Part shown: piece by piece, positions 16,767-25,105 of the stretch
Numbering within the stretch: position 1 is the stretch's first letter
How the letters are laid out: each line of letters opens with the position of its first letter
NCBI GenBank assembly: GCA_038184435.1
Contig: CP116227.1
Coordinates: forward strand, 4,245,501-4,309,500
From: Nocardioides alkalitolerans
GTDB taxonomy: Bacteria; Actinomycetota; Actinomycetes; Propionibacteriales; Nocardioidaceae
DNA: 64,000 bases
Direction: 5' to 3'
Made by a program: the position numbers and the translations under genes
The notes under the pieces: generated by a model
Database searches by the model: none
Told to the model about the DNA's origin: nothing
What the model saw: only the letters and a program-made list of their open reading frames with translations

Positions 16767-18163
16767 AGCCCCACCACCCCGTCGCCCGTGCCGACGGCCA
16801 GCACCCGCAGCACGCCGTCCTGCAGCTCGCCGAACAGATCGGCGGGGTGGCCTCCGGTGCGGGCGAGCAGGGACCAGACGGCGCTCGTGGCCTCCTCCTC
16901 GTCGGCCCCGGTCGCCACCCCCGGCACCGTGCGGCCCGTGGCGTCGACGACGGTGACGGCCCCGGTGGTGTCGGCGTCCGGCCCCGGGACCACCCGTGCG
17001 TCGCGGACGACGGCGGGCACGCGCCGTACGAAGGGGTTCGCGGCCAGCGCTGCGGTGCGGTGCGCCCGGGCGGCGGCCAGGTCGCCGCCCCCGGGGAGCC
17101 GGCCGAGCTCGCCGGCGGCCACGGGCTCGGTGACGAGGAGGGCGCGCCGCGGGTCGTGGCCGGGATAGAGCGCGAGGGTGACCTCGAGGCGGCTGCCGAC
17201 GGTGCGGGCCACGGGCATCGGGGCGCCCCGCGCCGTGAAGTCGAGCACCTGCACGACGTGGCCGGAACGCTCGCCGTGGAGCCAGGTGCGCTGCTCGAGC
17301 AGGCCGCCGTCGGTCAAGCGGTGGGCGCCGAGCACGGCCCAGACGTCGGCGACGGTCTCGCCCGCGCGCACCTCCTCGGTCGCCCAGGCCCAGCCGACGA
17401 CGGTGCGGAGGTCGGCCGCGGTGGCCTCGTCGAGGTCGGCGCGGCGGCGCCAGGCCCGCACGAGCAGCCACCAGCGCCCGAGGACGTCGACCGTGTGCTC
17501 GGCCCAGTCGGGGCGGTGGCGGACGGTGCGGCCGAGGGCCCGCACCTCCTCGGCGACACCGGGCAGCTGGGCGTCCACGAGCCGCGCGGCGGCGGACTCC
17601 CACCAGGTCAGGTCGCGCTGCCGGGCGGCGGCGATGCCCGTGCGGGCGAGGTCGGTGAGCCAGACGGCGAGCTCCTCGACGCCCGCGTCCATCCGCGCGA
17701 GGCGCTCGTCGCGCCGCTTGGCTGCCGCCTCCGCCCGCGCGGCGAGCGTCGCCGGGTCGACCGGGACCTCCGAGCCGGCCTCCGCGGCCGCGCGCGACGC
17801 CGCCCGCTCCGCCCGCTGCCGCGCCCACGCGGCGGCCTCGTCGGGGGCGCCTGCCCCGGGCTCGAGGTCGCCCGCCGACCACCGCATCAGCAGCGCCAGG
17901 GCGTGCTTGCAGGGGAACTTGCGGCTCGGGCACGAGCAGCGGTACGCGGGACCGCTCAGGTCGACGCTCACCTGGTAGGGCGTCGTGCCCGAGCCCTGGC
18001 ACTTGCCCCACACGAGCGTGGCGCTGACACCGCAGTCCGACCACGACCCCGGAGCGGTCAGCCGGCGCGCCGCCGCCAGCGACGCGGCGTCGGGCGCCGC
18101 GCCGCGCACGCGCTCGAGCGACCAGCGCTCGGCGGGGGCGTCCGCAGCCTCGGGGGTGGTCAT
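16763..18163 (-). CDS. SWIM zinc finger protein, first gene of the MoxR operon
   Basis: A 466-residue protein with an intact SWIM zinc motif, CSCPSRKFPCKH (CxC-x6-CxH), about residues 74-85. SWIM domains bind DNA or proteins. The rest is helical, with a basic and charged coiled stretch (AERAASRAAAEAGSEV). ATG 18163 is the first start of the operon; the divergent gene at 18261 leaves 97 nt for the promoters of both. All downstream genes follow with overlaps of 4 nt or a gap of 11 nt, so the five proteins are probably made together. Confidence 0.85.
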   Translation of the reverse strand: MTTPEAADAPAERWSLERVRGAAPDAASLAAARRLTAPGSWSDCGVSATLVWGKCQGSGTTPYQVSVDLSGPAYRCSCPSRKFPCKHALALLMRWSAGDLEPGAGAPDEAAAWARQRAERAASRAAAEAGSEVPVDPATLAARAEAAAKRRDERLARMDAGVEELAVWLTDLARTGIAAARQRDLTWWESAAARLVDAQLPGVAEEVRALGRTVRHRPDWAEHTVDVLGRWWLLVRAWRRRADLDEATAADLRTVVGWAWATEEVRAGETVADVWAVLGAHRLTDGGLLEQRTWLHGERSGHVVQVLDFTARGAPMPVARTVGSRLEVTLALYPGHDPRRALLVTEPVAAGELGRLPGGGDLAAARAHRTAALAANPFVRRVPAVVRDARVVPGPDADTTGAVTVVDATGRTVPGVATGADEEEATSAVWSLLARTGGHPADLFGELQDGVLRVLAVGTGDGVVGL

Positions 18164-18260
18164 CGCCCGCCATCCTGTCGCATCCCACCGACACCTGCGG
18201 GGTACCGGGCCCGGTCCCCACCCGTCCACACCACGGGCGATCCCCACGAACGGAGCAGAG
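18164..18260. promoter_or_regulatory. Divergent promoter region
   Basis: 97 nt between the MoxR operon and the general stress protein gene. It contains a 12-bp palindrome ACCGGGCCCGGT at 18204-18215 and, overlapping it, GGGTAC at 18200-18205, which resembles the -10 element of SigB/SigF-type stress promoters on the plus strand. I see no matching -35 (GTTT-like), so this is weak. Confidence 0.3.
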
Positions 18261-18770
18261 ATGTCCCACCACGACCCCGCCGAGGGCACCGCGAAGGTCG
18301 CCGAGCTCGTCGAGCAGGCGCGCATCGCGATGCTCACGACGATGACGAGCGACGGCACGCACGTGAGCCGGCCGATGGCGCTGCAGGAGGTGGAGTTCGA
18401 CGGCGACCTCTGGTTCTTCTGCCACGACGACTCCGCGAAGGTCGCCGAGGTGCGGGAGCACCCGCAGGTGAACGTCGCGTTCTCCGACCCGAAGCACGCG
18501 GCGTGGACGTCGCTGTCCGGCACGGCGAGCATCGTGCAGGACCAGGCCAAGGCCCGCGAGCTGTGGTCGCCCGCGCTCGAGGTGTGGTTCCCGGACGGCC
18601 TCGAGACCCCGACGCTGGCACTGCTGAAGGTGCACGTGGCGACGGCCGAGTACTGGGAGTCCTCGTCGTCCCGCGTGCGCCGCCTCGTCGGCAGCGTCCG
18701 GGCGGCCGTCACGGGAGACCCCGGTAAGTTCCCCGCAGAGAACGAGACGACCGTCCTGGAGGACCGATGA
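18261..18770 (+). CDS. Pyridoxamine 5'-phosphate oxidase-like general stress protein
   Basis: A 169-residue FMN-binding split-barrel protein. MLTTMTSDGTHVSRPMALQ and LWFFCHDDSAKVAEVREHPQVNVAF are typical of the general-stress-protein-26 branch, which binds flavin or a related cofactor and is induced under stress in other bacteria. The ATG at 18261 follows CGGAGCAGAG. Its stop overlaps the next ATG as ATGA. The actual reaction in this branch is unsettled. Confidence 0.85.
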   Translation: MSHHDPAEGTAKVAELVEQARIAMLTTMTSDGTHVSRPMALQEVEFDGDLWFFCHDDSAKVAEVREHPQVNVAFSDPKHAAWTSLSGTASIVQDQAKARELWSPALEVWFPDGLETPTLALLKVHVATAEYWESSSSRVRRLVGSVRAAVTGDPGKFPAENETTVLEDR

Positions 18771-19132
18771 CCAGCTTCCGCCCCACCCGCCTGGTGTCCG
18801 CCGCGACGGCGGCCTACGGCGTCTACGCGCTCGCCAAGCCGAGCCACCTGCCCGACGCCCTCGGCATCCGCGGGGGCGAGCGCGCGTCGTACGAGGGCCT
18901 CGCGAAGACCTACGGCGTCCGCGACCTCCTCATCAGCACCGCGGGCATCGTGGGCGGGCAGCGCCTGCGCCGGCTCGCGCTGGGCGCGCGCATCACCTCG
19001 GACGTCGTCGACTGCCTGCTGCTCAACCAGAAGCTGTCGGACGGCGGCGCCCGCAAGAAGGCCACCGCCGTCACGCTGGCGTGGGCCGCGCTCAACACGT
19101 CGGTGCTCGTGGCGGACGTCAAGAAGGGCTGA
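18767..19132 (+). CDS. Small membrane protein (possibly DUF4267-like)
   Basis: A 121-residue protein with about three weak hydrophobic helices (VSAATAAYGVYALAK, YGVRDLLISTAGIVGGQ, VTLAWAALNTSVLVA). The central segment and the following RLRRLALGARI region suggest a DUF4267-like family of unknown role; I am not sure of the family. It is translationally coupled to the general stress protein through an ATGA overlap, so it may belong to the same stress response. Confidence 0.65.
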   Translation: MTSFRPTRLVSAATAAYGVYALAKPSHLPDALGIRGGERASYEGLAKTYGVRDLLISTAGIVGGQRLRRLALGARITSDVVDCLLLNQKLSDGGARKKATAVTLAWAALNTSVLVADVKKG

Positions 19133-19158
19133 CGCGGGGCTCCCGGGGGAGCGGGCCG

Positions 19159-19689
19159 GTGCGCGACTCCCTCGACCTCCTGCTCGACGCCGCGGGCGAG
19201 CACGCCGTGCGCGAGGAGTGGGACCACGTGGCCGCGGCGGGCGTCCCGGGGGCCGGGGTACGCCGCGACGCCGGCCACGCGCCCCACCTGACGGTCGCGG
19301 AGCGCGACGAGGTCCCGGCCGACGCCGACGCGACGCTCGACGCGCTGGTGGCGCACCTGCCCCTGACCCTCCACCTCGGCGCCCCGCTCGTGCTCGGGGC
19401 GCCGGGGCGTCGCGTCGTCGCCCGCGTGGTCGCGCCGACCCCGGAGCTGCTGACCCTCCACGCCGAGGCGGCGCGGCTCCTCGAGGGGGGCGGGTCCCGG
19501 GGCGGCCCGCCGTGGTCGGTGCCGGGCCGGTGGGTGCCCCACCTGACGGTGACGGGTCGGCTGACCGACGACCAGGTCGCGGCGGCGCTGGGGGCGCTGG
19601 GTGCGCCGTACGAGGTCGTGGGGGCGCGGCTGCGGCGGTGGATGCCCGGGACCCGGACCCTGCGCGACCTCGGAAGCAGGCAAGGCTAA
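19159..19689 (+). CDS. 2'-5' RNA ligase / 2H phosphoesterase family protein
   Basis: A 176-residue protein with the two hallmark HxT motifs of the 2H phosphoesterase fold, HLT at residues 43-45 and HLT at 128-130. The family makes or breaks 2'-5' or cyclic phosphodiester bonds in RNA or nucleotides. The GTG at 19159 follows GGGGGAG. Its stop TAA lies inside the iron box that precedes the siderophore importer, so its 3' end doubles as regulatory DNA. The GC-rich C-terminus (VVGARLRRWMPGTRTL) is ordinary for the family. Confidence 0.8.
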   Translation: MRDSLDLLLDAAGEHAVREEWDHVAAAGVPGAGVRRDAGHAPHLTVAERDEVPADADATLDALVAHLPLTLHLGAPLVLGAPGRRVVARVVAPTPELLTLHAEAARLLEGGGSRGGPPWSVPGRWVPHLTVTGRLTDDQVAAALGALGAPYEVVGARLRRWMPGTRTLRDLGSRQG

Positions 19690-19694
19690 CCTAA
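19676..19694. promoter_or_regulatory. DtxR/IdeR iron box
   Basis: 19-bp site reading GCAGGCAAGGCTAACCTAA. It matches the consensus TTAGGTTAGGCTAACCTAA at 15 of 19 positions, with the right half perfect. It lies 32 nt before the ATG of the first FecCD permease and covers the TAA stop (19687-19689) of the preceding gene. Iron-loaded DtxR/IdeR should repress the importer here. Confidence 0.82.
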
Positions 19695-19726
19695 GCGCGC
19701 TCTGCTCCCGCCCCCGAAGGGCCGCC

Positions 19727-20779
19727 ATGACCGCCGTCCTCGCTCCACCGCCTGCGCCCACGCGCGAGCGGCCGTCGCCGTCGCTCGGACCCCGGCGCGC
19801 GGCCGGCCTGGTCGTGCTGCTCGCGGCGCTCGTCGTCGCGACGGCCGCGAGCCTCGCGTTCGGGGCGAACCCGCTCCCGTTCGGGGCGGTCTGGGACGGC
19901 CTCCTCGCCCAGGACGACACCGAGGCGTCGCTCATCGTGTGGGAGCTGCGCATCCCGCGCACCGTCGCCGGGATCGTCGTCGGCGCCGCCTTCGGGGTGG
20001 CGGGCGCGCTCATCCAGGCGCTCACCCGCAACCCGCTCGCCGACCCCGGCATCCTCGGCGTCAACGCCGGCGCCGGGTTCGCCGTGACGCTGGGCGTCGG
20101 CGTCTTCGGGGTGGCGAGCGTGTCGGGCTACGTCTGGTTCGCCTTCGTGGGCGCCGCGTTCGCGACGGGGCTCGTCTACCTCATCGGGGCGGCCGGTGGT
20201 GGTGGTGCCTCGCCCATCACCCTCGTGGTCGCGGGCGTCGCGCTCGCGGCGGTGCTGGGCGGCGTGCAGCAGTTCCTCACACTCATCGACCCCACGACCT
20301 TCGACCGGCTGCGCAGCTGGGGGGTCGGCACCATCGACAGCACCAGCCTCGACGACACCGTCGCCGTGCTGCCGTTCCTCGCGGTGGGCCTCGTCGTGGC
20401 GCTCGCGCTGTCGGGGGCGCTCAACGCGGTAGCGCTCGGCGACGACCTCGCCACCTCGCTCGGCACGAACATCCTGCGCACCCGCATCCTCGGGATCGTC
20501 GCGGTCACGCTGCTGGCGGGCGGCGGCACCGCGCTGACCGGCGGCATTGGCTTCGTCGGCCTCATGGTGCCGCACGTGGTGCGCTGGTCCACCGGGCCCG
20601 ACCAGCGCTGGGTGATCGCCTACTCCGCCGTCGCCGCCCCCGTGCTCGTGCTCGTCGCCGACGTCCTCGGGCGCGTGCTGGGCCGGCCCGGCGAGATCCA
20701 GGTGGGCATCGTGACGGCCGTGATCGGCGCCCCCGTGCTCATCGCGCTCGTCCGCCGCCAGAGGGCGAGCGGGCTGTGA
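19727..20779 (+). CDS. Iron-siderophore ABC transporter permease (FecCD family)
   Basis: A 350-residue polytopic permease with about nine or ten transmembrane segments. RIPRTVAGIVVGAAFGVAGALIQALTRNPLADP is the typical FecCD block (split here: RIPRTVAG, GALIQALTRNPLADP). It forms one half of the channel for ferric siderophores. It follows the iron box directly and overlaps the second permease as GTGA. No strong ribosome site precedes ATG 19727. Confidence 0.93.
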   Translation: MTAVLAPPPAPTRERPSPSLGPRRAAGLVVLLAALVVATAASLAFGANPLPFGAVWDGLLAQDDTEASLIVWELRIPRTVAGIVVGAAFGVAGALIQALTRNPLADPGILGVNAGAGFAVTLGVGVFGVASVSGYVWFAFVGAAFATGLVYLIGAAGGGGASPITLVVAGVALAAVLGGVQQFLTLIDPTTFDRLRSWGVGTIDSTSLDDTVAVLPFLAVGLVVALALSGALNAVALGDDLATSLGTNILRTRILGIVAVTLLAGGGTALTGGIGFVGLMVPHVVRWSTGPDQRWVIAYSAVAAPVLVLVADVLGRVLGRPGEIQVGIVTAVIGAPVLIALVRRQRASGL

Positions 20780-21861
20780 GCGCCGTGGAGCCCCGTACGG
20801 CGCGGGTCGACTTCGGCTACACCACCGGCACCCTGCGGGGCGGGTTCTTCTCCTTCCGCTTCCCGGTGCGGGTCGTCGCCGTCTCCGCCGCCCTGGCCCT
20901 CGTCGCCGCCGCGCTGGGGATCGTCGCGCTCACCCTCGGCGACTACCCGTTGAGCGTCGCGGAGGTCGTGCGCGCCGTCGGCGGCGGCGGCGAGCGGTTC
21001 CAGCGCCTGGTCGTGCTGGAGTGGCGGATGCCGGTCGTGCTCGCGGCCCTCGTCTTCGGCGCCGTGCTCGGCATCGGCGGCGCGATCTTCCAGTCGCTCA
21101 CCCGCAACCCGCTCGGCTCGCCCGACGTCATCGGGTTCGACGCAGGGTCCTACACCGCCGTGGTCGTCACGATCCTCGTGCTCGGCACCCGCGACTACTG
21201 GTCGCTCGCCGGGGCTGCCGTCGTCGGCGGCATCCTCACGGCCGTCGTGGTCTACGTGCTCGCCTACCGCCGGGGCGTGCAGGGGTTCCGGCTCATCATC
21301 GTGGGCATCGGCGTCTCCGCGATGCTGGGCTCGGTCAACAGCTACCTCATCACCCGAGCCGACCTGCAGGACGCCATGGCGGTCGGCTTCTGGGGCGCCG
21401 GGTCCATCGCCCGCGTCACGTGGACCTCGATGGTCCCGGTGCTCGTGGGCTTCGCCGTCGTCGTCGCGGCCGCCGCCGCACTGGCCCCGTCGCTGCGGCG
21501 CCTCGAGCTGGGCGACGACGCCGCGGTCACCCAGGGCACGCGCGTCGGGCTCGTGCGGCTCGCGCTCATCGTCGTCGGCGTCGCGACCACCGCCCTCGTC
21601 ACGGCCGCCGCCGGACCGCTCGGCTTCATCGCCCTCGTCGCGCCCCAGCTCGCCCGCCGGCTGACCCGCTCGCCGGGCGTCAGCCTCCTCGGGGCGGCCG
21701 CCATGGGCGCCACGCTCCTCGTGAGTGCCCACCTCCTCTCCCTCGTCGTCGCGAGCGCCTACCGGCCGGTGCCGGTCGGGCTGATCACCGTGTGCGTCGG
21801 CGGGCTCTACCTGATCTGGCTGCTGGTCCGCGAGGCCCGCCGCCAGGCCGTGACCTCCTGA
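20776..21861 (+). CDS. Iron-siderophore ABC transporter permease (FecCD family), second subunit
   Basis: A 361-residue FecCD permease, starting at a GTG overlapping the previous stop. The family block LEWRMPVVLAALVFGA... GGAIFQSLTRNPLGSPD is present (written here in parts). It carries a slightly longer N-terminus (ARVDFGYTTGTLRGGFFSFRF fragment) than its partner. It makes the heterodimeric channel with the preceding permease. The ATPase gene follows 14 nt after its stop. Confidence 0.93.
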   Translation: MSAVEPRTARVDFGYTTGTLRGGFFSFRFPVRVVAVSAALALVAAALGIVALTLGDYPLSVAEVVRAVGGGGERFQRLVVLEWRMPVVLAALVFGAVLGIGGAIFQSLTRNPLGSPDVIGFDAGSYTAVVVTILVLGTRDYWSLAGAAVVGGILTAVVVYVLAYRRGVQGFRLIIVGIGVSAMLGSVNSYLITRADLQDAMAVGFWGAGSIARVTWTSMVPVLVGFAVVVAAAAALAPSLRRLELGDDAAVTQGTRVGLVRLALIVVGVATTALVTAAAGPLGFIALVAPQLARRLTRSPGVSLLGAAAMGATLLVSAHLLSLVVASAYRPVPVGLITVCVGGLYLIWLLVREARRQAVTS

Positions 21862-21875
21862 GACGGAACGGACCC

Positions 21876-22703
21876 ATGACGACGACCACCGGCACCAGCG
21901 CGACCACCCACGGGCCCCGCCTCGCCGCCGAGAACGTCACGATCGGCTACGACAAGCGGACCATCTCGCGCGACCTGACCGTCGGCATCCCCGACGGCTC
22001 GTTCACCGCGATCATCGGCCCCAACGCCTGCGGCAAGTCGACGCTGCTGCGCTCCCTGGCGCGCATCCTCACGCCCACCGCGGGCCGGGTGCTGCTCGAC
22101 GGCCAGGACATCTCCCGCTACCGCTCCAAGGAGGTCGCGCGGCGGCTCGGTCTCCTCCCGCAGACCTCCCTGGCCCCCGACGGGATCCGGGTCGCGGACC
22201 TCGTCGCGCGCGGACGCGCGCCGTACCAGTCCCTCATCCAGCAGTGGCGCCCCGAGGACGAGGCCGCGGTCGCGGCCGCGATGGCGGCGACGCGCACCGA
22301 CGTGCTGTCGGGTCGCTACGTCGACGAGCTGTCGGGCGGCCAGCGCCAGCGGGTCTGGGTGGCGATGCTGCTCGCGCAGGAGACGCCGACCCTGCTGCTC
22401 GACGAGCCGACGACGTTCCTCGACATCGCGCACCAGTACCAGCTGCTCGACCTGCTCGGCACCCTCCACGGGCAGGGCAAGACGATCGTGGCGGTGCTCC
22501 ACGACCTCAACCAGGCGGCGCGGTACGCCGACCACCTCGTCGTGATGAAGGACGGCGACGTGGTGACGACGGGGGCACCCGCCGAGGTGCTGACGGCCGC
22601 CCTGGTCGAGGAGGTCTTCGACCTCCCGTGCGTCGTGGCTCCCGACCCGGTGGTGGGGACGCCCTCGGTCTTCCCGCTGCCGACGGGCGGCGCTGCGGGC
22701 TGA
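21876..22703 (+). CDS. Iron-siderophore ABC transporter ATP-binding protein (FepC-like)
   Basis: A 275-residue single-domain ABC ATPase: Walker A GPNACGKST, signature LSGGQRQR, Walker B TLLLDEPT, and the H-loop in VLHDLNQAARYAD. The alanine-cysteine in Walker A is typical for the FepC/FhuC branch. It drives the two FecCD permeases upstream. No siderophore-binding lipoprotein gene lies in this operon, so the binding protein must be encoded elsewhere or be shared. ATG 21876 follows the sequence GACGGAACGGA. Confidence 0.93.
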   Translation: MTTTTGTSATTHGPRLAAENVTIGYDKRTISRDLTVGIPDGSFTAIIGPNACGKSTLLRSLARILTPTAGRVLLDGQDISRYRSKEVARRLGLLPQTSLAPDGIRVADLVARGRAPYQSLIQQWRPEDEAAVAAAMAATRTDVLSGRYVDELSGGQRQRVWVAMLLAQETPTLLLDEPTTFLDIAHQYQLLDLLGTLHGQGKTIVAVLHDLNQAARYADHLVVMKDGDVVTTGAPAEVLTAALVEEVFDLPCVVAPDPVVGTPSVFPLPTGGAAG

Positions 22704-22735
22704 CCCGGGGCCGACCCCGTGCAGAATGTCTGCCC

Positions 22736-23302
22736 GTGACGTCGATCGGGTGGCCGCTGCGCGTGGTGCGCGGTGGCGTGCTCACGACGGTCGCCCTGCT
22801 CGCCGGCGCGGGCGGGCACGCGCTCGCCGGTGGCGCCCTCCCGGGCCTGCCGGTGCTCGGCGGGCTGCTCGTGGTGCTCACGCCCGTCGCCGCGCTCCTC
22901 GTCGGCCGCCGGGTCGACGCCCTCCAGGCCGGGCTCCTGCTCGTGCTCGGCCAGGCGGTCGTGCACCTCGCGCTCATGGTGAGCGCGGACGGGGCCCACC
23001 ACGGGGTCCACGACGGGATCCAGCACGGGGGCCACGGCGCCACCCCCACCATGCTGCTCGCCCACCTCGTCGCCGCGGGGATCGGCGGGCTCTGGCTGGC
23101 CGCGGGCGAACGCGCCCTCTGGACGGTGCTCGACCTCGCCCTGGTGCGCCTCGTCGCGGTCCTCGCGCTGCGGCGTCCCCTGCCGGTGCCGGGCGCTGCC
23201 CGCGTCGTACCGGCTCCTGAGCCCCCCGCCCTCCGCGACCGTGCGGAGCGCCGCCGCCTCCCCGCCCGCGCGCCGCCGCGCGCCGGCGCGTTCCCCGCCT
23301 GA
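22736..23302 (+). CDS. Small integral membrane protein with His-rich loop
   Basis: A 188-residue protein with about four or five transmembrane segments. Between the third and fourth lies a soluble loop rich in histidine (HHGVHDGIQHGGHG), a likely metal-binding segment. The C-terminal about 45 residues are Arg/Pro-rich and probably cytoplasmic. GTG 22736 lies 8 nt after a -10-like CAGAAT at 22722-22727, so the mRNA may be leaderless. Its place between an iron importer and a PepSY protein suggests a role in metal handling, which is inference. Confidence 0.72.
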   Translation: MTSIGWPLRVVRGGVLTTVALLAGAGGHALAGGALPGLPVLGGLLVVLTPVAALLVGRRVDALQAGLLLVLGQAVVHLALMVSADGAHHGVHDGIQHGGHGATPTMLLAHLVAAGIGGLWLAAGERALWTVLDLALVRLVAVLALRRPLPVPGAARVVPAPEPPALRDRAERRRLPARAPPRAGAFPA

Positions 23303-23392
23303 GGGGGAGCGCGCCACCGACGCGCCATCGCGGTCGGGCTGCTCGAGGAGCGGTCCGCCGCTCCGTCGTCGTGCCCGAGGAGGCATGTCCGC

Positions 23393-24796
23393 ATGACCCA
23401 GCAGCTGACCGATCGACCGACCCCGCCACCCCCATCGACCCCGTCCCGCAGCTGGCGCCCGCTCCTGCTGCGCCTGCACTTCTACGCCGGCGTGCTCATC
23501 GCGCCGTTCCTGCTCGTCGCCGCCGTCAGCGGCGCCCTCTACGCCGTGACGCCGCAGGTGGAGAAGGTGGTGTACGACGACGTGCTCACCACCGACTCCC
23601 GCGGACCGGCCCTGCCGCTCGAGGCCCAGGTCGCCGCCGCCCGCGAGGTCGAGCCCGACCTGCCGCTCGTCGCCGTCCGGCCCGCGCCCGAGGAGGGTGC
23701 GACGACCCGCGTCATGTTCGACGCGGGCGAGGCCGCGACCTCCCGCACCCGCGCCGTCTTCGTCGACCCGGTGACGGGGGAGACGCAGGGGGAGCTGACG
23801 GCGTACGGCACGTCGGGCTCCCTGCCGCTCCGCACCTGGGTGAGCGAGCTGCACCGCAGTCTGCACCTGGGGGACACCGGGCGGCTCTACTCCGAGCTCG
23901 CCGCCTCCTGGCTAGCCGTCGTCGCGCTCGGCGGCCTCGCCCTGTGGTGGACCGGACCGCAGCGGCGCAACCGCGACGCCCGCCGCGTGCGCGGCAGCAC
24001 CGGGCGCGCTCGCACCCGCGCCGTCCACGGCCTGCTCGGCACGGTGATCGCGGTCGGGCTGCTCGGGCTGTCGGCGACCGGCCTGACGTGGTCGCAGCAC
24101 GCCGGCACCCACGTCACCGAGCTGCGCACCGCGCTCGACTGGACCACGCCCGCGGTGGTCAGCGACCTCACCGAGCCGCACGCGGGGGCCGACGAGCACG
24201 CGCACCACCACGGCGGTCCGAGCGAACCCGGCGACGCGGCCGGGGTGGATGCCCCCGGCGTCGGGTGGCAGGCCGCCTGGGACGCCGCCCGCGCCGAGGG
24301 CCTCACCGCGGCGGTCGAGATCAAGCGGCCGAGCACCGCCACAGCGACGTACGTCGTCTCCGAGATCGATCGCTCCTGGCCGGTGCAGGTCGACGCGGCC
24401 GCCGTCGACCCGGCGTCGGGGGAGGTGGTCGACGTGGTGCGCTTCGACGACTACCCGTTCATGGCGAAGCTCGCCCGCTGGGGCGTCGACGTCCACATGG
24501 GCTCGCTGTTCGGCCTCGCCAACCAGGTGGCGCTGCTCGGCCTCGGCCTCGCGATCGTGGTGATGGTGGTGAGCGGCTACCGCATGTGGTGGCTGCGCCG
24601 CCCGACCCGCGGGGACCGCTGGGCGATGGGCCGTCCCGTACGGCGCGGGGCCTGGCGCTCGGCGCCGCCGGCGGGCCTCGCCGCGCTCGGGGTCGTGGCC
24701 GTCGCCGTCGGCTGGTTCCTGCCGCTGCTGGGCCTCAGCCTGCTGGCGTTCCTCGTGGTGGACCTGGCGCTGGCGGCACGGGCTCGCGCCGCCTGA
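23393..24796 (+). CDS. PepSY-associated transmembrane (PiuB-like) protein
   Basis: A 467-residue membrane protein. It opens with the family phrase LRLHFYAGVLIAPFLLVAAVSG (residues about 26-47), followed by a large extracellular part with PepSY-like regions, a second helix near LYSELAASWLAVVALGGLALWW, a third at GLLGTVIAVGLLGLSATGL, and two or three C-terminal helices. A His-rich extracellular loop (ADEHAHHHGG) could bind metal. Such proteins are often co-regulated with iron uptake and may act as ferric reductases or metal-handling proteins. ATG 23393 follows CGAGGAGG at 23377-23384. It converges with the DUF3099-like gene. Confidence 0.85.
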   Translation: MTQQLTDRPTPPPPSTPSRSWRPLLLRLHFYAGVLIAPFLLVAAVSGALYAVTPQVEKVVYDDVLTTDSRGPALPLEAQVAAAREVEPDLPLVAVRPAPEEGATTRVMFDAGEAATSRTRAVFVDPVTGETQGELTAYGTSGSLPLRTWVSELHRSLHLGDTGRLYSELAASWLAVVALGGLALWWTGPQRRNRDARRVRGSTGRARTRAVHGLLGTVIAVGLLGLSATGLTWSQHAGTHVTELRTALDWTTPAVVSDLTEPHAGADEHAHHHGGPSEPGDAAGVDAPGVGWQAAWDAARAEGLTAAVEIKRPSTATATYVVSEIDRSWPVQVDAAAVDPASGEVVDVVRFDDYPFMAKLARWGVDVHMGSLFGLANQVALLGLGLAIVVMVVSGYRMWWLRRPTRGDRWAMGRPVRRGAWRSAPPAGLAALGVVAVAVGWFLPLLGLSLLAFLVVDLALAARARAA

Positions 24797-24797
24797 G

Positions 24798-25022
24798 TCA
24801 CCGGTCGGGGTCCGGGGGCTCGGGCGGCGGGCGGTGGTCGGCGAGCGCGCCCGTGTTCGCCACCACCGCCGCGGCGGGCGGGATGACCGCGGCGACGACG
24901 CACATCGCGATGGCCAGGGGCACCGACCAGTGGCGGACCACGAGGCCGGCCAGCACGAAGAGCGTGAGGCAGGCGCCCATCATCCACGCGTAGGCCCGCT
25001 TGCGGCCGTCGGTGATCGCCAC
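24798..25022 (-). CDS. DUF3099-like two-helix membrane protein
   Basis: A 74-residue protein with two transmembrane helices (ACLTLFVLAGLVV and AIAMCVVAAVIPPAAAVVAN) and a short Pro-rich tail. The basic start DGRKRAYAW before the first helix and the ANTG after the second fit the DUF3099 family of actinobacteria, whose function is unknown. The start is a GTG at 25022. It is convergent with the PepSY gene, one nt apart, and divergent from glnT. Confidence 0.7.
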   Translation of the reverse strand: MAITDGRKRAYAWMMGACLTLFVLAGLVVRHWSVPLAIAMCVVAAVIPPAAAVVANTGALADHRPPPEPPDPDR

Positions 25023-25105
25023 GTCACCACCGTACGCCGGTTCCCTTCACGACCCGTGCCGGACGGACCCCTGACCGTGACGCCCGCGAAACACGTCCGC
25101 AACGC

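Noticed and set aside
18200..18205. GGGTAC as a SigB/SigF-type promoter for the general stress protein gene.
   Set aside because: No GTTT-like -35 at the right distance, so the hexamer alone is not enough.
18767..19132. The small membrane protein as a toxin of a toxin-antitoxin pair with the preceding gene.
   Set aside because: The partner is a clear FMN-binding general stress protein and there is no toxin-like motif.
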